Shown here: positions 15,829 through 22,963 of the stretch, piece by piece
Numbering within the stretch: the stretch's first letter is position 1
Layout: the number at the start of each line of letters is the position of its first letter
Notes under the pieces: generated by a model
Seen by the model: the letters and a program-made list of their open reading frames with translations, nothing else
Told to the model about the DNA's origin: nothing
Databases searched by the model: none
Translations under genes and position numbers: made by a program
DNA from: Bacteroidaceae bacterium
GTDB lineage: Bacteria > Bacteroidota > Bacteroidia > Bacteroidales > Bacteroidaceae
Assembly (NCBI GenBank): GCA_016302435.1
Contig: JAEDNQ010000012.1
Coordinates: 1-23,015, forward strand
Length of the DNA: 23,015 nt
Direction: 5' to 3'

Positions 15829-16554
15829 ATGCAGATAACAAAAGAACTTCTCGACAACTACTACTCCCACACCTTCGACATCGAACGCTTCAAGGCAGGC
15901 GACCCATGCGGCACCGTCTACGAGCTCATGAAACATACCGACGACCAGCTCGACATAGAGATAGGAGCACTCCTTGTCGCCATGATATCCTGGGGCAGCC
16001 GCAAAGTCATCATACCTACCGCCCTCCACATGCTTCGCGACGAGATGCATTGGCATCCTGCCAGCTTCATAATGAACAAAGAATACCTTCATGCCTACAC
16101 CTCCGCCAAGAACGGATGCGTCTACCGAACACTCAACGTAGACACCTTCCGTCAGGTCTGCGACTCTCTGCGCCAAGCTCTCAACGGACACCCCACCATG
16201 GAATCCCTATTCGACGACATGCCCACCAAAGATGTCATCTCAACCATTTGCCAATGGCTCACCCCCGCACGCGTCGGCACCATGGACAAGAGCGCATGCA
16301 AGCGCGTATGCATGTTCGTACGTTGGATGACCCGAGCCACTCCCCCCGACCTCAACATCTGGCGTCACCGTTCACAAGCCGACCTCTATGCTGTCATGGA
16401 CACCCATGTCATGCAGCTCACCTCATCCCTCCTCGCCAACAAGCGACCCACATGGCGAGCATGTGAGGAACTGACATCCATATTCCGCTCCTGGGACCCT
16501 CATGACCCACTCAAATACGACATAGCTCTAATGACAATGGCCGACAATTCATAA
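15829..16554 (+). CDS. DUF2400 / TIGR02757 family protein
   Basis: This 241-residue cytosolic protein matches the DUF2400 (TIGR02757) family, common in Bacteroidetes but without an assigned function. Signature parts are DIEIGALLVAMISWGSRKVI (42-61, the acidic helix then W-G-S/N-R-K), SACKRVCMFVRWMTR (155-169), DLNIW (174-178), MDTHVMQLTSSLL (190-202) and DPHDPLKYDIALM (223-235) near the end. The cysteine-rich middle helix and the D-T-H-V motif recall helix-hairpin-helix DNA glycosylase-like proteins, but I cannot confirm this. The C-terminus is slightly short, ending soon after YDIAL where relatives carry a few more residues. It begins 37 bases after the hairpin that ends the GH2 transcript, and its own promoter is not evident. 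Confidence 0.9.
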   Translation: MQITKELLDNYYSHTFDIERFKAGDPCGTVYELMKHTDDQLDIEIGALLVAMISWGSRKVIIPTALHMLRDEMHWHPASFIMNKEYLHAYTSAKNGCVYRTLNVDTFRQVCDSLRQALNGHPTMESLFDDMPTKDVISTICQWLTPARVGTMDKSACKRVCMFVRWMTRATPPDLNIWRHRSQADLYAVMDTHVMQLTSSLLANKRPTWRACEELTSIFRSWDPHDPLKYDIALMTMADNS

Positions 16555-16702
16555 TCAATACAGCCATCGCCCTCATTGCAATCGCTCCCGTTGTCATTGC
16601 CCATTTTGTCATTGCCACCTCCTCCCTGCATTCTTCCCCATCCATTTCTGAGACCGCAAGGCCCATTTCATTGCCCCATTCACATATTCCCCCACTCTTT
16701 CC

Positions 16703-16733
16703 TTTGTCAACACAAAAAAAGTTCGTAACTTCG
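16703..16733 (+). promoter_or_regulatory. Promoter for the DUF5063 gene
   Basis: TTTG (16703-16706), 19 bases, then TAACTTCG (16726-16733) matches the Bacteroidetes promoter with one mismatch in the -7 element. The transcript would begin near 16740, which rules out the in-frame ATG at 16671 as the start and favours 16794 or 16857. The rest of the 239-base gap 16555-16793 is pyrimidine-rich and holds four TCATTGC words (16573, 16594, 16609, 16668). Confidence 0.65.
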
Positions 16734-16788
16734 CACTCATTATTGAAATCAACAACAGTGTCCCGCGTGAACTCAACATTCAATATTG

Positions 16789-16893
16789 ATACCATGCCAT
16801 CAGAAGACAGACAACCATCACACACACAAGGGACCTTAACAACAGACATTTATACCATGCCATCAGCAGACAAACAACCATCATACACACGAG
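16789..16893 (+). repeat. In-frame tandem duplication spanning the DUF5063 start codon
   Basis: The 42 bases at 16789-16830 recur at 16852-16893 with four mismatches, at an offset of 63 bases, so the reading frame is kept. Each copy contains ATACC-ATG and encodes eleven further residues (MPSEDRQPSHTQ and MPSADKQPSYTR). All four substitutions change an amino acid. The result is two equivalent candidate start sites 21 codons apart. Confidence 0.8.
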
Positions 16894-17408
16894 AAGCCAT
16901 CGAACTGACCTTGGTAGCAGTAGAATACTGCACATTTCTCGAACGGTCCAATCAGAAGGAACGCTCGGAGATAGTCGACACCATGACAAAACTCCTCCCC
17001 CTTCTCTATCTCAAGGCAACCCTTCTTCCTTCCTTCGCCTCATTAGAAGAAGAAACATATCTGGAAGACTTCGTAACGGAAGACGAATACGACTTCATAC
17101 GCTCATCCGTCAGCCGAGTCATGGCCGACAAAGACGACTATCTTGATGTCTTTGTAGAAGACATGAAATACAGCGACACACCAATCCTGGCCACAGTAAG
17201 CGAAAACCTCGCCGACATCTACCAAGCACTCAAAAACTTCGTCATGCGCTACAAACACGCCTCTGACGACAGCGCACGAATGGAAGCAGCCATCGAGGTC
17301 AAGGAAGACTTCAAATACAACTGGGGTCAGAAGGTCGCCAACGTCCTCAGAGCCCTCCACGAGGTGCTATACTCAGCTCTCTCCCAAGATGACGACCTCA
17401 CCATGTAG
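16794..17408 (+). CDS. DUF5063 domain-containing protein
   Basis: An acidic cytosolic protein of 204 residues (183 if the second ATG at 16857 is used) matching the Bacteroidetes DUF5063 family, which has no known function. Recognisable parts are LVAVEYCTFLE near the start of the domain, LLPLLYLKATLLP, an acidic stretch with ETYLEDFVTEDEYDFIR, ADIYQALKNFV and the C-terminal KEDFKYNWGQKVANVLRALHE. It is predicted mostly helical with no signal peptide. The start is uncertain because the initiation region is duplicated: the first ATG after the promoter is 16794, while 16857 gives a length closer to relatives and starts nearer the conserved domain. It stands before an exonuclease and an rRNA methyltransferase gene, an order I believe is common in Bacteroidales, which hints at a role in RNA metabolism. 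Confidence 0.82.
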   Translation: MPSEDRQPSHTQGTLTTDIYTMPSADKQPSYTREAIELTLVAVEYCTFLERSNQKERSEIVDTMTKLLPLLYLKATLLPSFASLEEETYLEDFVTEDEYDFIRSSVSRVMADKDDYLDVFVEDMKYSDTPILATVSENLADIYQALKNFVMRYKHASDDSARMEAAIEVKEDFKYNWGQKVANVLRALHEVLYSALSQDDDLTM

Positions 17409-17453
17409 CCCTCTCCTACCCTCCACCTCCCCTTGTCCATTCCCCCCGCTCCC

Positions 17454-17493
17454 CCGTTCGGTCTTTCGGACTTCCCAAGTCCGCATCCCCCCA
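17454..17493. repeat. REP-like hairpin repeat, copy 2
   Basis: CGGACTT (17467-17473), CCC, AAGTCCG (17477-17483) form a seven-base-pair stem with the same CCC loop as copy 1. The left halves of the two copies match at 16 of 20 positions. The stem pair G-C at 6269/6279 is replaced by A-T at 17470/17480, so pairing is preserved. This copy sits in a pyrimidine-rich 112-base gap between the DUF5063 gene and the exonuclease gene, which point the same way. Confidence 0.65.
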
Positions 17494-17520
17494 GCCCCCC
17501 TTCCTACTCCTCCTAAAACA

Positions 17521-18165
17521 ATGAAGACAATATACGACATATACGACAAATCCAAGATACCAACTCTCCCGCGAGCCCTCTTCTCTGGTCGCATCATAGT
17601 GGTATTCACCCAAGCTGACTGCGAGAAAGCCGTCAGCTACCTCCTCAAACAAAAGATACTCGGCATAGACACCGAGACGCGCCCCAGCTTCAAGCGAGGC
17701 GTTATGCACCAGGTAGCCCTTCTCCAAGTGTCCACCTACGACACGTGCTTCCTGTTCCGTCTCAACATGACAGACATCAACCCACCCATCCGCCGCTTGC
17801 TCGAAGACACCACAGTAGCCAAAGTCGGCCTATCGCTTCAAGACGACATAAGGATGCTCGCCAAAAGAGCAGAATTCACACCAGGATGGTACATAGAGCT
17901 CCAACACGAGATACTTGCTCTGGGCATCAAAGACATGAGCCTACAGAAGATCTACGCAAACCTCTTTGGAGAAAAGATATGCAAAAATCAGCAACTCTCC
18001 AACTGGGAAGCAGACACGCTCTCCGAAGCTCAACAGCGCTATGCCGCTACCGACGCCTGGGCCTGCCTCCGCATCTACGAAGAGATTCTCCGCCTCAAAC
18101 GCGAAGATGACTACATCCTCGAAATGGCTGAGACATCCTCTGCCCTCACAGCCCTACAAGCATAA
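17521..18165 (+). CDS. DEDDy-type 3'-5' exonuclease domain protein
   Basis: A 214-residue single-domain exonuclease of the RNase D / WRN-exonuclease type, which removes nucleotides from 3' ends using two metal ions. All catalytic positions are visible: D50 and E52 in ILGIDTETRP (Exo I), D109 in VGLSLQDDIRML (Exo II), and Y174 and D178 in RYAATDAWACLRIYE (Exo III, the DEDDy form). HQVALLQVST follows Exo I as expected. There is no HRDC domain, so it is shorter than RNase D. I chose the ATG at 17521. The frame is open upstream to 17389, but that would add 44 proline/serine-rich residues overlapping the previous gene and the hairpin repeat. Whether the substrate is RNA or DNA is not decided by the sequence. 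Confidence 0.92.
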   Translation: MKTIYDIYDKSKIPTLPRALFSGRIIVVFTQADCEKAVSYLLKQKILGIDTETRPSFKRGVMHQVALLQVSTYDTCFLFRLNMTDINPPIRRLLEDTTVAKVGLSLQDDIRMLAKRAEFTPGWYIELQHEILALGIKDMSLQKIYANLFGEKICKNQQLSNWEADTLSEAQQRYAATDAWACLRIYEEILRLKREDDYILEMAETSSALTALQA

Positions 18166-18270
18166 CTCATTCCCCCCTCATCACAATCCTACATCAAGCA
18201 TGTTATAATAGACAGTCCTTGATACCCCCTCCCTCCCTTCACACCCACCCATCAAACAGCACCACATCTT

Positions 18271-19446
18271 ATGAAACACATATATCTCAAAAGAGGCAAA
18301 GACGAGTCACTCCGACGCTTCCACCCCTGGGTCTTCTCAGGCGCCATACAGAGCATGAGCGACGAACCCGAAGAAGGCGAAATAGTCAAAGTCTTCACCA
18401 ACGAAAACGAATACATAGCCACAGGACATTTCCAGATAGGAAGCATCATGGTCAGAGTCCTCTCCTTCTCCGACGAAACCATCGACCAGCCCTTCTACGA
18501 ACACAGACTTGCCGTAGCCCTCGACGTGCGACGCAGCATAGGCATCATCAACGACGACAACAACACCTACCGTCTCGTGCACGGCGAAGGCGACAACCTT
18601 CCAGGCCTTGTCATCGACATCTACGGACCCACAGCCGTCATGCAGGCACACTCCGTAGGCATGCACCAAGACCGCATGGTCATAGCCAAAGCCCTCAAGC
18701 AAGTCATGGGAGACACCATCCGCAACATATTCTATAAGTCAGAGACAACCCTGCCCTACAAAGCCGAACTGGAACAGGAAAATGCCTTCCTCCTCGGAGG
18801 CGACACCAACGACATCGCCATAGAAAACGGCATGCAGTTCCACGTCGACTGGCTCAAGGGACAGAAGACTGGATTCTTCATCGACCAGCGAGAGAACCGC
18901 AGCCTCCTCCAGAAATACGCCAAAGGCCGCAACGTCCTCAACATGTTCTGCTACACAGGCGGCTTCTCCTTCTACGCCATGAGAGGAGGAGCCTCACTCG
19001 TCCACTCCGTCGACTCCTCCCAGAAGGCCATTGACCTCACCAATGCCAACATCTCCATCAACTTCCCCGACGACAAGCGCCACACCGCCTATGCAGAAGA
19101 CGCCTTCAAGTTCCTCGACAAGATGCAGACACCCTACGACCTCATCATACTCGACCCTCCAGCCTTCGCCAAACACAAGGACGCCCTGCGCAATGCCCTC
19201 AAAGGCTACACCCGACTCAACAGGAAAGCCTTCGAAAAGATACAGCCAGGCGGCATCCTCTTCACCTTCAGCTGCTCCCAAGCCGTCAACAAAGACCAGT
19301 TCCGCACAGCCGTCTTCACAGCTGCAGCATCAGCAGGACGCAAAGTCCGCATACTCCATCAGCTACACCAACCAGCAGACCATCCCATCAACATCTACCA
19401 CCCCGAAGGCGAATACCTCAAAGGATTAGTGCTTTATGTAGAATGA
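18271..19446 (+). CDS. rlmI: RlmI-type 23S rRNA (cytosine-C5)-methyltransferase
   Basis: The 391-residue protein is a class I SAM-dependent rRNA methyltransferase related to RlmI, which makes m5C1962 in E. coli 23S rRNA. An N-terminal PUA domain (about 1-75, starting KHIYLKRGKDESLRRFHPWV) binds RNA. A central domain leads to KTGFFIDQRENR (199-210), the methyltransferase entry signature. SAM binding is at NVLNMFCYTGGFSFYAMRGG (221-240), and the catalytic motifs are ILDPPAFAK (293-301) and FTFSCSQ (331-337), with the probable catalytic cysteine C335. The end INIYHPEGEYLKGLVLYV is typical. In other species the same family may modify a different cytosine, so the position is inferred. It follows the exonuclease by 105 bases. 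Confidence 0.94.
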   Translation: MKHIYLKRGKDESLRRFHPWVFSGAIQSMSDEPEEGEIVKVFTNENEYIATGHFQIGSIMVRVLSFSDETIDQPFYEHRLAVALDVRRSIGIINDDNNTYRLVHGEGDNLPGLVIDIYGPTAVMQAHSVGMHQDRMVIAKALKQVMGDTIRNIFYKSETTLPYKAELEQENAFLLGGDTNDIAIENGMQFHVDWLKGQKTGFFIDQRENRSLLQKYAKGRNVLNMFCYTGGFSFYAMRGGASLVHSVDSSQKAIDLTNANISINFPDDKRHTAYAEDAFKFLDKMQTPYDLIILDPPAFAKHKDALRNALKGYTRLNRKAFEKIQPGGILFTFSCSQAVNKDQFRTAVFTAAASAGRKVRILHQLHQPADHPINIYHPEGEYLKGLVLYVE

Positions 19447-19527
19447 TGAGGCTGTAAGCAAAAAATGATTTGCACAATCGGTGTGAACGATTATAATCCC
19501 CACACTACTACCTTACCCGATTCCATC

Positions 19528-20148
19528 ATGAAAATGTCAAAGAACATCATCATACCCGAGGGGCTCAGCGACGTGCTATTGCATGCTTGCTGCGCCCCTT
19601 GTTCATCAGCCATCGTCGAGTGGATGCTATCCCACGACATCCGCCCCGTCATCTTCTATTTCAACCCCAACATCTACCCCGAAACCGAATACCTCATCCG
19701 AAAAGCCGAGAGCAAGCGACACGCCCAACAGTTAGGACTCCAGTGGATAGACGACGACTACGACCACAAGCTCTGGCTGCAGGAAGTCTGCGGTTTAGAA
19801 GACGAACCCGAACGCGGAGCCCGCTGCCTCCAGTGTTTCCGCTATCGGATGCATGCCACAGCCCTCAAAGCCCGGCAGCTCGGCATACGCCATTTCACCA
19901 CAACCCTTGCCTCCTCCCGATGGAAAAGCCAGCAACAGATAGATGACGCCGGACACTATGCCGAATCCATAGTCCCAGACACAACCTACTGGGCCCAGAA
20001 CTGGCGCAAGGGCGGACTCTACGAACGCCGCAACCAACTCCTTAAGGAGTTCAACTTCTACAATCAGCAATACTGCGGATGCGAGTTCAGCATCCGCCCT
20101 GCTACATTCCCCTCACCTTCCGCCTGTACTCCTCCCATCTGCCCCTGA
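19528..20148 (+). CDS. queH: Epoxyqueuosine reductase QueH
   Basis: QueH carries out the last step of queuosine synthesis in tRNA, reducing epoxyqueuosine to queuosine; it is the non-homologous replacement for the cobalamin-dependent QueG. The 206-residue protein (DUF208) shows the expected cysteines for metal/Fe-S binding: LHACCAPCSS (C21, C22, C25), CLQCFRYRM (C100, C103) and YCGCEFS (C183, C185). YFNPNIYP (44-51) and TTTLASSRWKSQQQI (124-138) are family blocks. I chose the ATG at 19528; the next in-frame ATG is at 19534, and an upstream one at 19465 would add 21 unrelated residues. The last 16 or so codons after the CGC motif overlap the end of the mltF-like gene on the other strand by 47 bases. 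Confidence 0.94.
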   Translation: MKMSKNIIIPEGLSDVLLHACCAPCSSAIVEWMLSHDIRPVIFYFNPNIYPETEYLIRKAESKRHAQQLGLQWIDDDYDHKLWLQEVCGLEDEPERGARCLQCFRYRMHATALKARQLGIRHFTTTLASSRWKSQQQIDDAGHYAESIVPDTTYWAQNWRKGGLYERRNQLLKEFNFYNQQYCGCEFSIRPATFPSPSACTPPICP

Positions 20149-21307
20149 TGCTGCTCACATATCCCTGAGTCTCACTGCCACGGAAGTAGCCGTGCTTGAC
20201 CTCAGGCTGATTATAATATTCCGACTCAGACATCCTGAGCACAAGGACCTCGACATTGCCAAACCAGCGGTCGGGGTCTTTGCCATATTTACGGGCCAAG
20301 GCTCGCGCGTCGTCCACATGCCCAGGGCCAGCGTTGTAGGCAGCAAGGATAAAATTTATGCGCTCATCAGCCGAGGCAATGGAGCTGTAGTGCCTGTCGA
20401 GACTTCTGATATACCTCACAGCACCTCTCACATTGCTCTCAGCCTCGAAGACCTCGTCCTCGCCCACACCCATGTCCCTCGCCGTTCCAGGCATGAGCTG
20501 CATCAGACCCATAGCTCCCATATAAGAGACAGCACCCTCGTCGAAGGCAGACTCCTGATAGGCCTGGGCAGCCAGCAGCCTCCAGTCCCAGCGGCACGAG
20601 GAGGCATAACGCTTGAAGACAGCGTCATGCACAGAAATCTGACCACGGGCAGCATTGAGCACAGGGGCAGCAACCTTGCGGCGCGGAGCATACGTGCGAC
20701 CGCTTGTCGACCTGGCCTTCACAGTAGCATAACCATAGAAGTCATCGCCATGCTCACCCATCCATCGAGCAAGTGAAGCCTGAAGCTCAGGCGCATCGCT
20801 TCTGACTACCCATGCCGCCTGCCCCGACGGTTTCCACTTCTCGTCGCCCTGACCACGAGCCATACTGTCCAAATAGGCAGAGATAACATCGCCGCCCACG
20901 GGCGCGAGCTTCTCCCTCAGACTGTCAGGCAACGAGATGGCACACGCTATCATGTCCCCCTCACCGCTGAGCAACTTCCCCACCATGTCCTTCACACTCG
21001 TCGCCACCTCCACTCTCACACCCACCCCTATGCTCTTGGCATATTCGCAGGCTATCATATACTGGCTACCGAAATATTCGCCACGAAACTCAAAGAAGGT
21101 AGACGGACCATAGGTCGTCAGAACAATGAGCTCCCCACCGTCCTCTATCTCCCCCAAGTCAAAGTGAGGCAATTCTCCTTCGTCAGCAGCCCCTCCACCT
21201 TCTCCTCTCACAAAAGCAGGCTGCTCAGCACCACCCTCCGCACGCTTATGCGTACATCCGATGATGCTGAGCAGCAACATTACAGTTATAAAACACCTGT
21301 TTCTCAT
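20102..21307 (-). CDS. MltF-like membrane-bound lytic transglycosylase (lipoprotein)
   Basis: This 401-residue lipoprotein resembles E. coli MltF, a periplasmic enzyme that cleaves peptidoglycan glycan strands to 1,6-anhydro products. The signal peptide ends in the lipobox SIIGC, with C18 as the lipidated residue. A glycine/glutamate-rich linker (about 22-57) leads to a substrate-binding-protein-like regulatory domain (about 58-195) that appears short. The SLT catalytic domain (about 225-395) shows QAYQESAFDEGAVSYMGAMG (248-267) with catalytic E252, then LMQLMPGTA and FILAAYNAGPGHV (319-331). Its coding strand is G-rich (GTG, GAG, AGG-type codons), unlike the genes around it. Its ATG overlaps the stop of the small basic gene upstream (ATGA), and its end overlaps queH convergently. 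Confidence 0.93.
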   Translation of the reverse strand: MRNRCFITVMLLLSIIGCTHKRAEGGAEQPAFVRGEGGGAADEGELPHFDLGEIEDGGELIVLTTYGPSTFFEFRGEYFGSQYMIACEYAKSIGVGVRVEVATSVKDMVGKLLSGEGDMIACAISLPDSLREKLAPVGGDVISAYLDSMARGQGDEKWKPSGQAAWVVRSDAPELQASLARWMGEHGDDFYGYATVKARSTSGRTYAPRRKVAAPVLNAARGQISVHDAVFKRYASSCRWDWRLLAAQAYQESAFDEGAVSYMGAMGLMQLMPGTARDMGVGEDEVFEAESNVRGAVRYIRSLDRHYSSIASADERINFILAAYNAGPGHVDDARALARKYGKDPDRWFGNVEVLVLRMSESEYYNQPEVKHGYFRGSETQGYVSSIRGRWEEYRRKVRGM

Positions 21308-21516
21308 TTGTTCTTGCGTTGCGAAGCTCGACTCTTCACCCTCTGGCGAATCTCAGCCTTGTGCTTGGCAGCACCCGACTTGTGCGCGCCCGTCTGGTAG
21401 CCCTTCTTGCGCGCCTTAGTCTTCACCTTGTCCGAGTCGTCTTTCTTCTCGCTCTTACCTTTACCGAAACTGATGCCATTCATGATGGCATACTGTATCT
21501 CATTGTCCGAAGCCAT
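21304..21516 (-). CDS. Small basic protein, hypothetical
   Basis: A 70-residue protein with a neutral start (ASDNEIQYAIMNGISFGKG) and a strongly basic remainder dominated by Lys and Arg (QTGAHKSGAAKHKAEIRQRV). There is no signal peptide or membrane segment. I do not recognise a named family; the charge suggests nucleic-acid or ribosome binding, which is inference. Support for it being real is positional: it starts 21 bases after the AICAR formyltransferase stop, and its TGA overlaps the mltF-like ATG (ATGA), a standard coupling arrangement. It fills the only gap in a three-gene minus-strand unit. Confidence 0.7.
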   Translation of the reverse strand: MASDNEIQYAIMNGISFGKGKSEKKDDSDKVKTKARKKGYQTGAHKSGAAKHKAEIRQRVKSRASQRKNK

Positions 21517-21537
21517 AGGCCAGCTCCTCCCCTTTTA

Positions 21538-22719
21538 TCAATGGTGGAAGAGGCGGATGCCAGTGAATGCCATGGCAATGCCATACTTGTTGCAAGTCTC
21601 TATGACATTGTCATCACGCACAGATCCTCCTGCCTGAGCTATGTACTCCACGCCGCTCTTGTGAGCGCGCTCAATGTTGTCGCCAAAGGGGAAGAAAGCG
21701 TCGGAGCCAAGGCATACGCCTGTGTTCTGAGCGAGCCAAGCCTTCTTCTCCTCCTGAGTGAGAGGCTCGGGCTTCTCAGTGAAGAACATCTGCCATGTGC
21801 CCTCTCTCAACACGTCCTCATACTCCTCGCCGATATACACGTCGATAGTGTTGTCGCGGTCCGCACGCTTGATGTCGCTGCGGAATGGGAGGTTAAGCAC
21901 CTTAGGGCACTGGCGCAGCCACCAGATGTCAGCCTTGTTGCCAGCGAGACGTGTGCAGTGTATGCGGCTCTGCTGACCAGCACCGATGCCTATGGCCTGT
22001 CCGTCCTTGACGTAGCAGACAGAGTTAGACTGAGTGTACTTGAGCGTGATGAGCGCAATCTTCAGGTCACGGCGAGCGTCGGCAGGGATATTCTTATTCT
22101 CAGTAGGGATATTGTCAAAGAGGTCGTCGCCCGTCAGGTCTATCTCGTTGCGTCCCTGTTCAAAGGTAACGCCAAAGACCTGCTTTGACTCTATCGGAGC
22201 AGGCACATAGTTAGGGTCAATCTTGATGACACAATATGTGCCCTTACGCTTTGCGCGCAAGATTTCCAATGCCTCGGGAGTATAGCCAGGAGCTATGATG
22301 CCGTCGCTGACCTCACGCTTGATGAGAGTGGCGGTAGCCTCGTCACATGTGTCAGAGAGAGCAATGAAGTCACCGAAAGACGACATGCGGTCAGCTCCAC
22401 GCGCACGAGCATAAGCGGTAGCGATAGGAGTGAGAGGTATCTTCACGTCGTCAACGAAGTATATCTTCTTAAGCGTGTCACTCAGAGGAGCGCCAACAGC
22501 AGCTCCGGCAGGGCTGACATGCTTAAACGATGCAGCGGAAGGCATGCCTGTAGCAGCCTTGAGCTCCTTCACGAGCTGCCAGCTGTTGAGAGCATCGAGG
22601 AGGTTGATATAACCAGGGCGTCCGCAAAGTACTTCTATAGGCAGTTCGCCCTCCGCCATATAGACACGTGATGGCTTCTGATTGGGGTTGCAGCCATACT
22701 TCAGTTCAAGTTCTTTCAT
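21538..22719 (-). CDS. Stand-alone AICAR formyltransferase (PurH C-terminal domain type)
   Basis: The 393-residue protein corresponds to the AICAR transformylase half of PurH: it transfers a formyl group from 10-formyltetrahydrofolate to AICAR, the penultimate step of purine synthesis. The catalytic Lys-His pair is K66-H67 in SFKHVSPAGAAVG. Further signatures are GADRMSSFGDFIALS (108-122), VSDGIIAPGYTPEAL, LKYTQSNSVCYVKDGQ, GAGQQSRIHCTRLAG, SDAFFPFGDNIERAH and the family-typical ending TGIRLFHH. The N-terminal IMP cyclohydrolase (MGS-like) domain of bifunctional PurH is absent; the start at YGCNPNQKPS is the natural start of this domain, so this is a complete single-domain protein and not a truncation. 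IMP cyclohydrolase would have to come from another gene. It has its own strong promoter. Confidence 0.93.
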   Translation of the reverse strand: MKELELKYGCNPNQKPSRVYMAEGELPIEVLCGRPGYINLLDALNSWQLVKELKAATGMPSAASFKHVSPAGAAVGAPLSDTLKKIYFVDDVKIPLTPIATAYARARGADRMSSFGDFIALSDTCDEATATLIKREVSDGIIAPGYTPEALEILRAKRKGTYCVIKIDPNYVPAPIESKQVFGVTFEQGRNEIDLTGDDLFDNIPTENKNIPADARRDLKIALITLKYTQSNSVCYVKDGQAIGIGAGQQSRIHCTRLAGNKADIWWLRQCPKVLNLPFRSDIKRADRDNTIDVYIGEEYEDVLREGTWQMFFTEKPEPLTQEEKKAWLAQNTGVCLGSDAFFPFGDNIERAHKSGVEYIAQAGGSVRDDNVIETCNKYGIAMAFTGIRLFHH

Positions 22720-22856
22720 CAGTTATAAATTATTTGATGTTACTATAATTCTGCACCTTTCATTCTCGCCCTCCTCTCCTCAGCCAGAGCAACCAAGAGC
22801 CTATCAAGGCTCAGTTCACCCTTTCATCCGAAAAACGGCGAAAATATTTTGCGATG

Positions 22857-22887
22857 CAAAGGTACGAATTATTTATGAAACGGCAAA
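22857..22887 (-). promoter_or_regulatory. Promoter for the AICAR formyltransferase operon
   Basis: On the minus strand TTTG (22887-22884), 19 bases, then TACCTTTG (22864-22857) is a perfect Bacteroidetes promoter. The transcript start near 22850 leaves a leader of about 130 bases to the ATG at 22719. The leader contains GAGCC-TTGATA-GGCTC (22812-22797) as a small hairpin and two very short ATG-starting frames, but no riboswitch that I recognise. Confidence 0.8.
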
Positions 22888-22925
22888 CAAATGGAGAAAA
22901 TATTTGCGCCGTGAGAATAAACAAC

Positions 22926-22960
22926 GAAAAAAAGGAAGCCGAATGCCGACTTCCTTTTCT
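22926..22960 (-). terminator. Rho-independent terminator of tRNA-Thr
   Basis: A 12-base-pair stem (22930-22941 with 22947-22958, including one G-T pair) encloses a five-base loop, and a T-run follows on the minus strand (complement of the A-run 22927-22933). It begins six bases after the tRNA 3' end and lies just upstream of the AICAR formyltransferase promoter, separating the two transcripts. Confidence 0.8.
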
Positions 22961-22963
22961 TAG

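Noticed and set aside
16671..16793. Upstream ATG at 16671 as start of the DUF5063 protein
   Set aside because: The promoter at 16703-16733 puts the transcript start near 16740, so this ATG would not be transcribed from it; the added residues do not resemble the family.
17389..17520. Start of the exonuclease at 17389
   Set aside because: It would add 44 Pro/Ser-rich residues, overlap the preceding gene and read through the hairpin repeat. The ATG at 17521 fits the family.
18219..18737. A 172-codon Arg/Ser/His-rich plus-strand frame over the start of the rRNA methyltransferase gene
   Set aside because: It is a frame shadow of rlmI; its composition mirrors C-rich codons and it has no family similarity.
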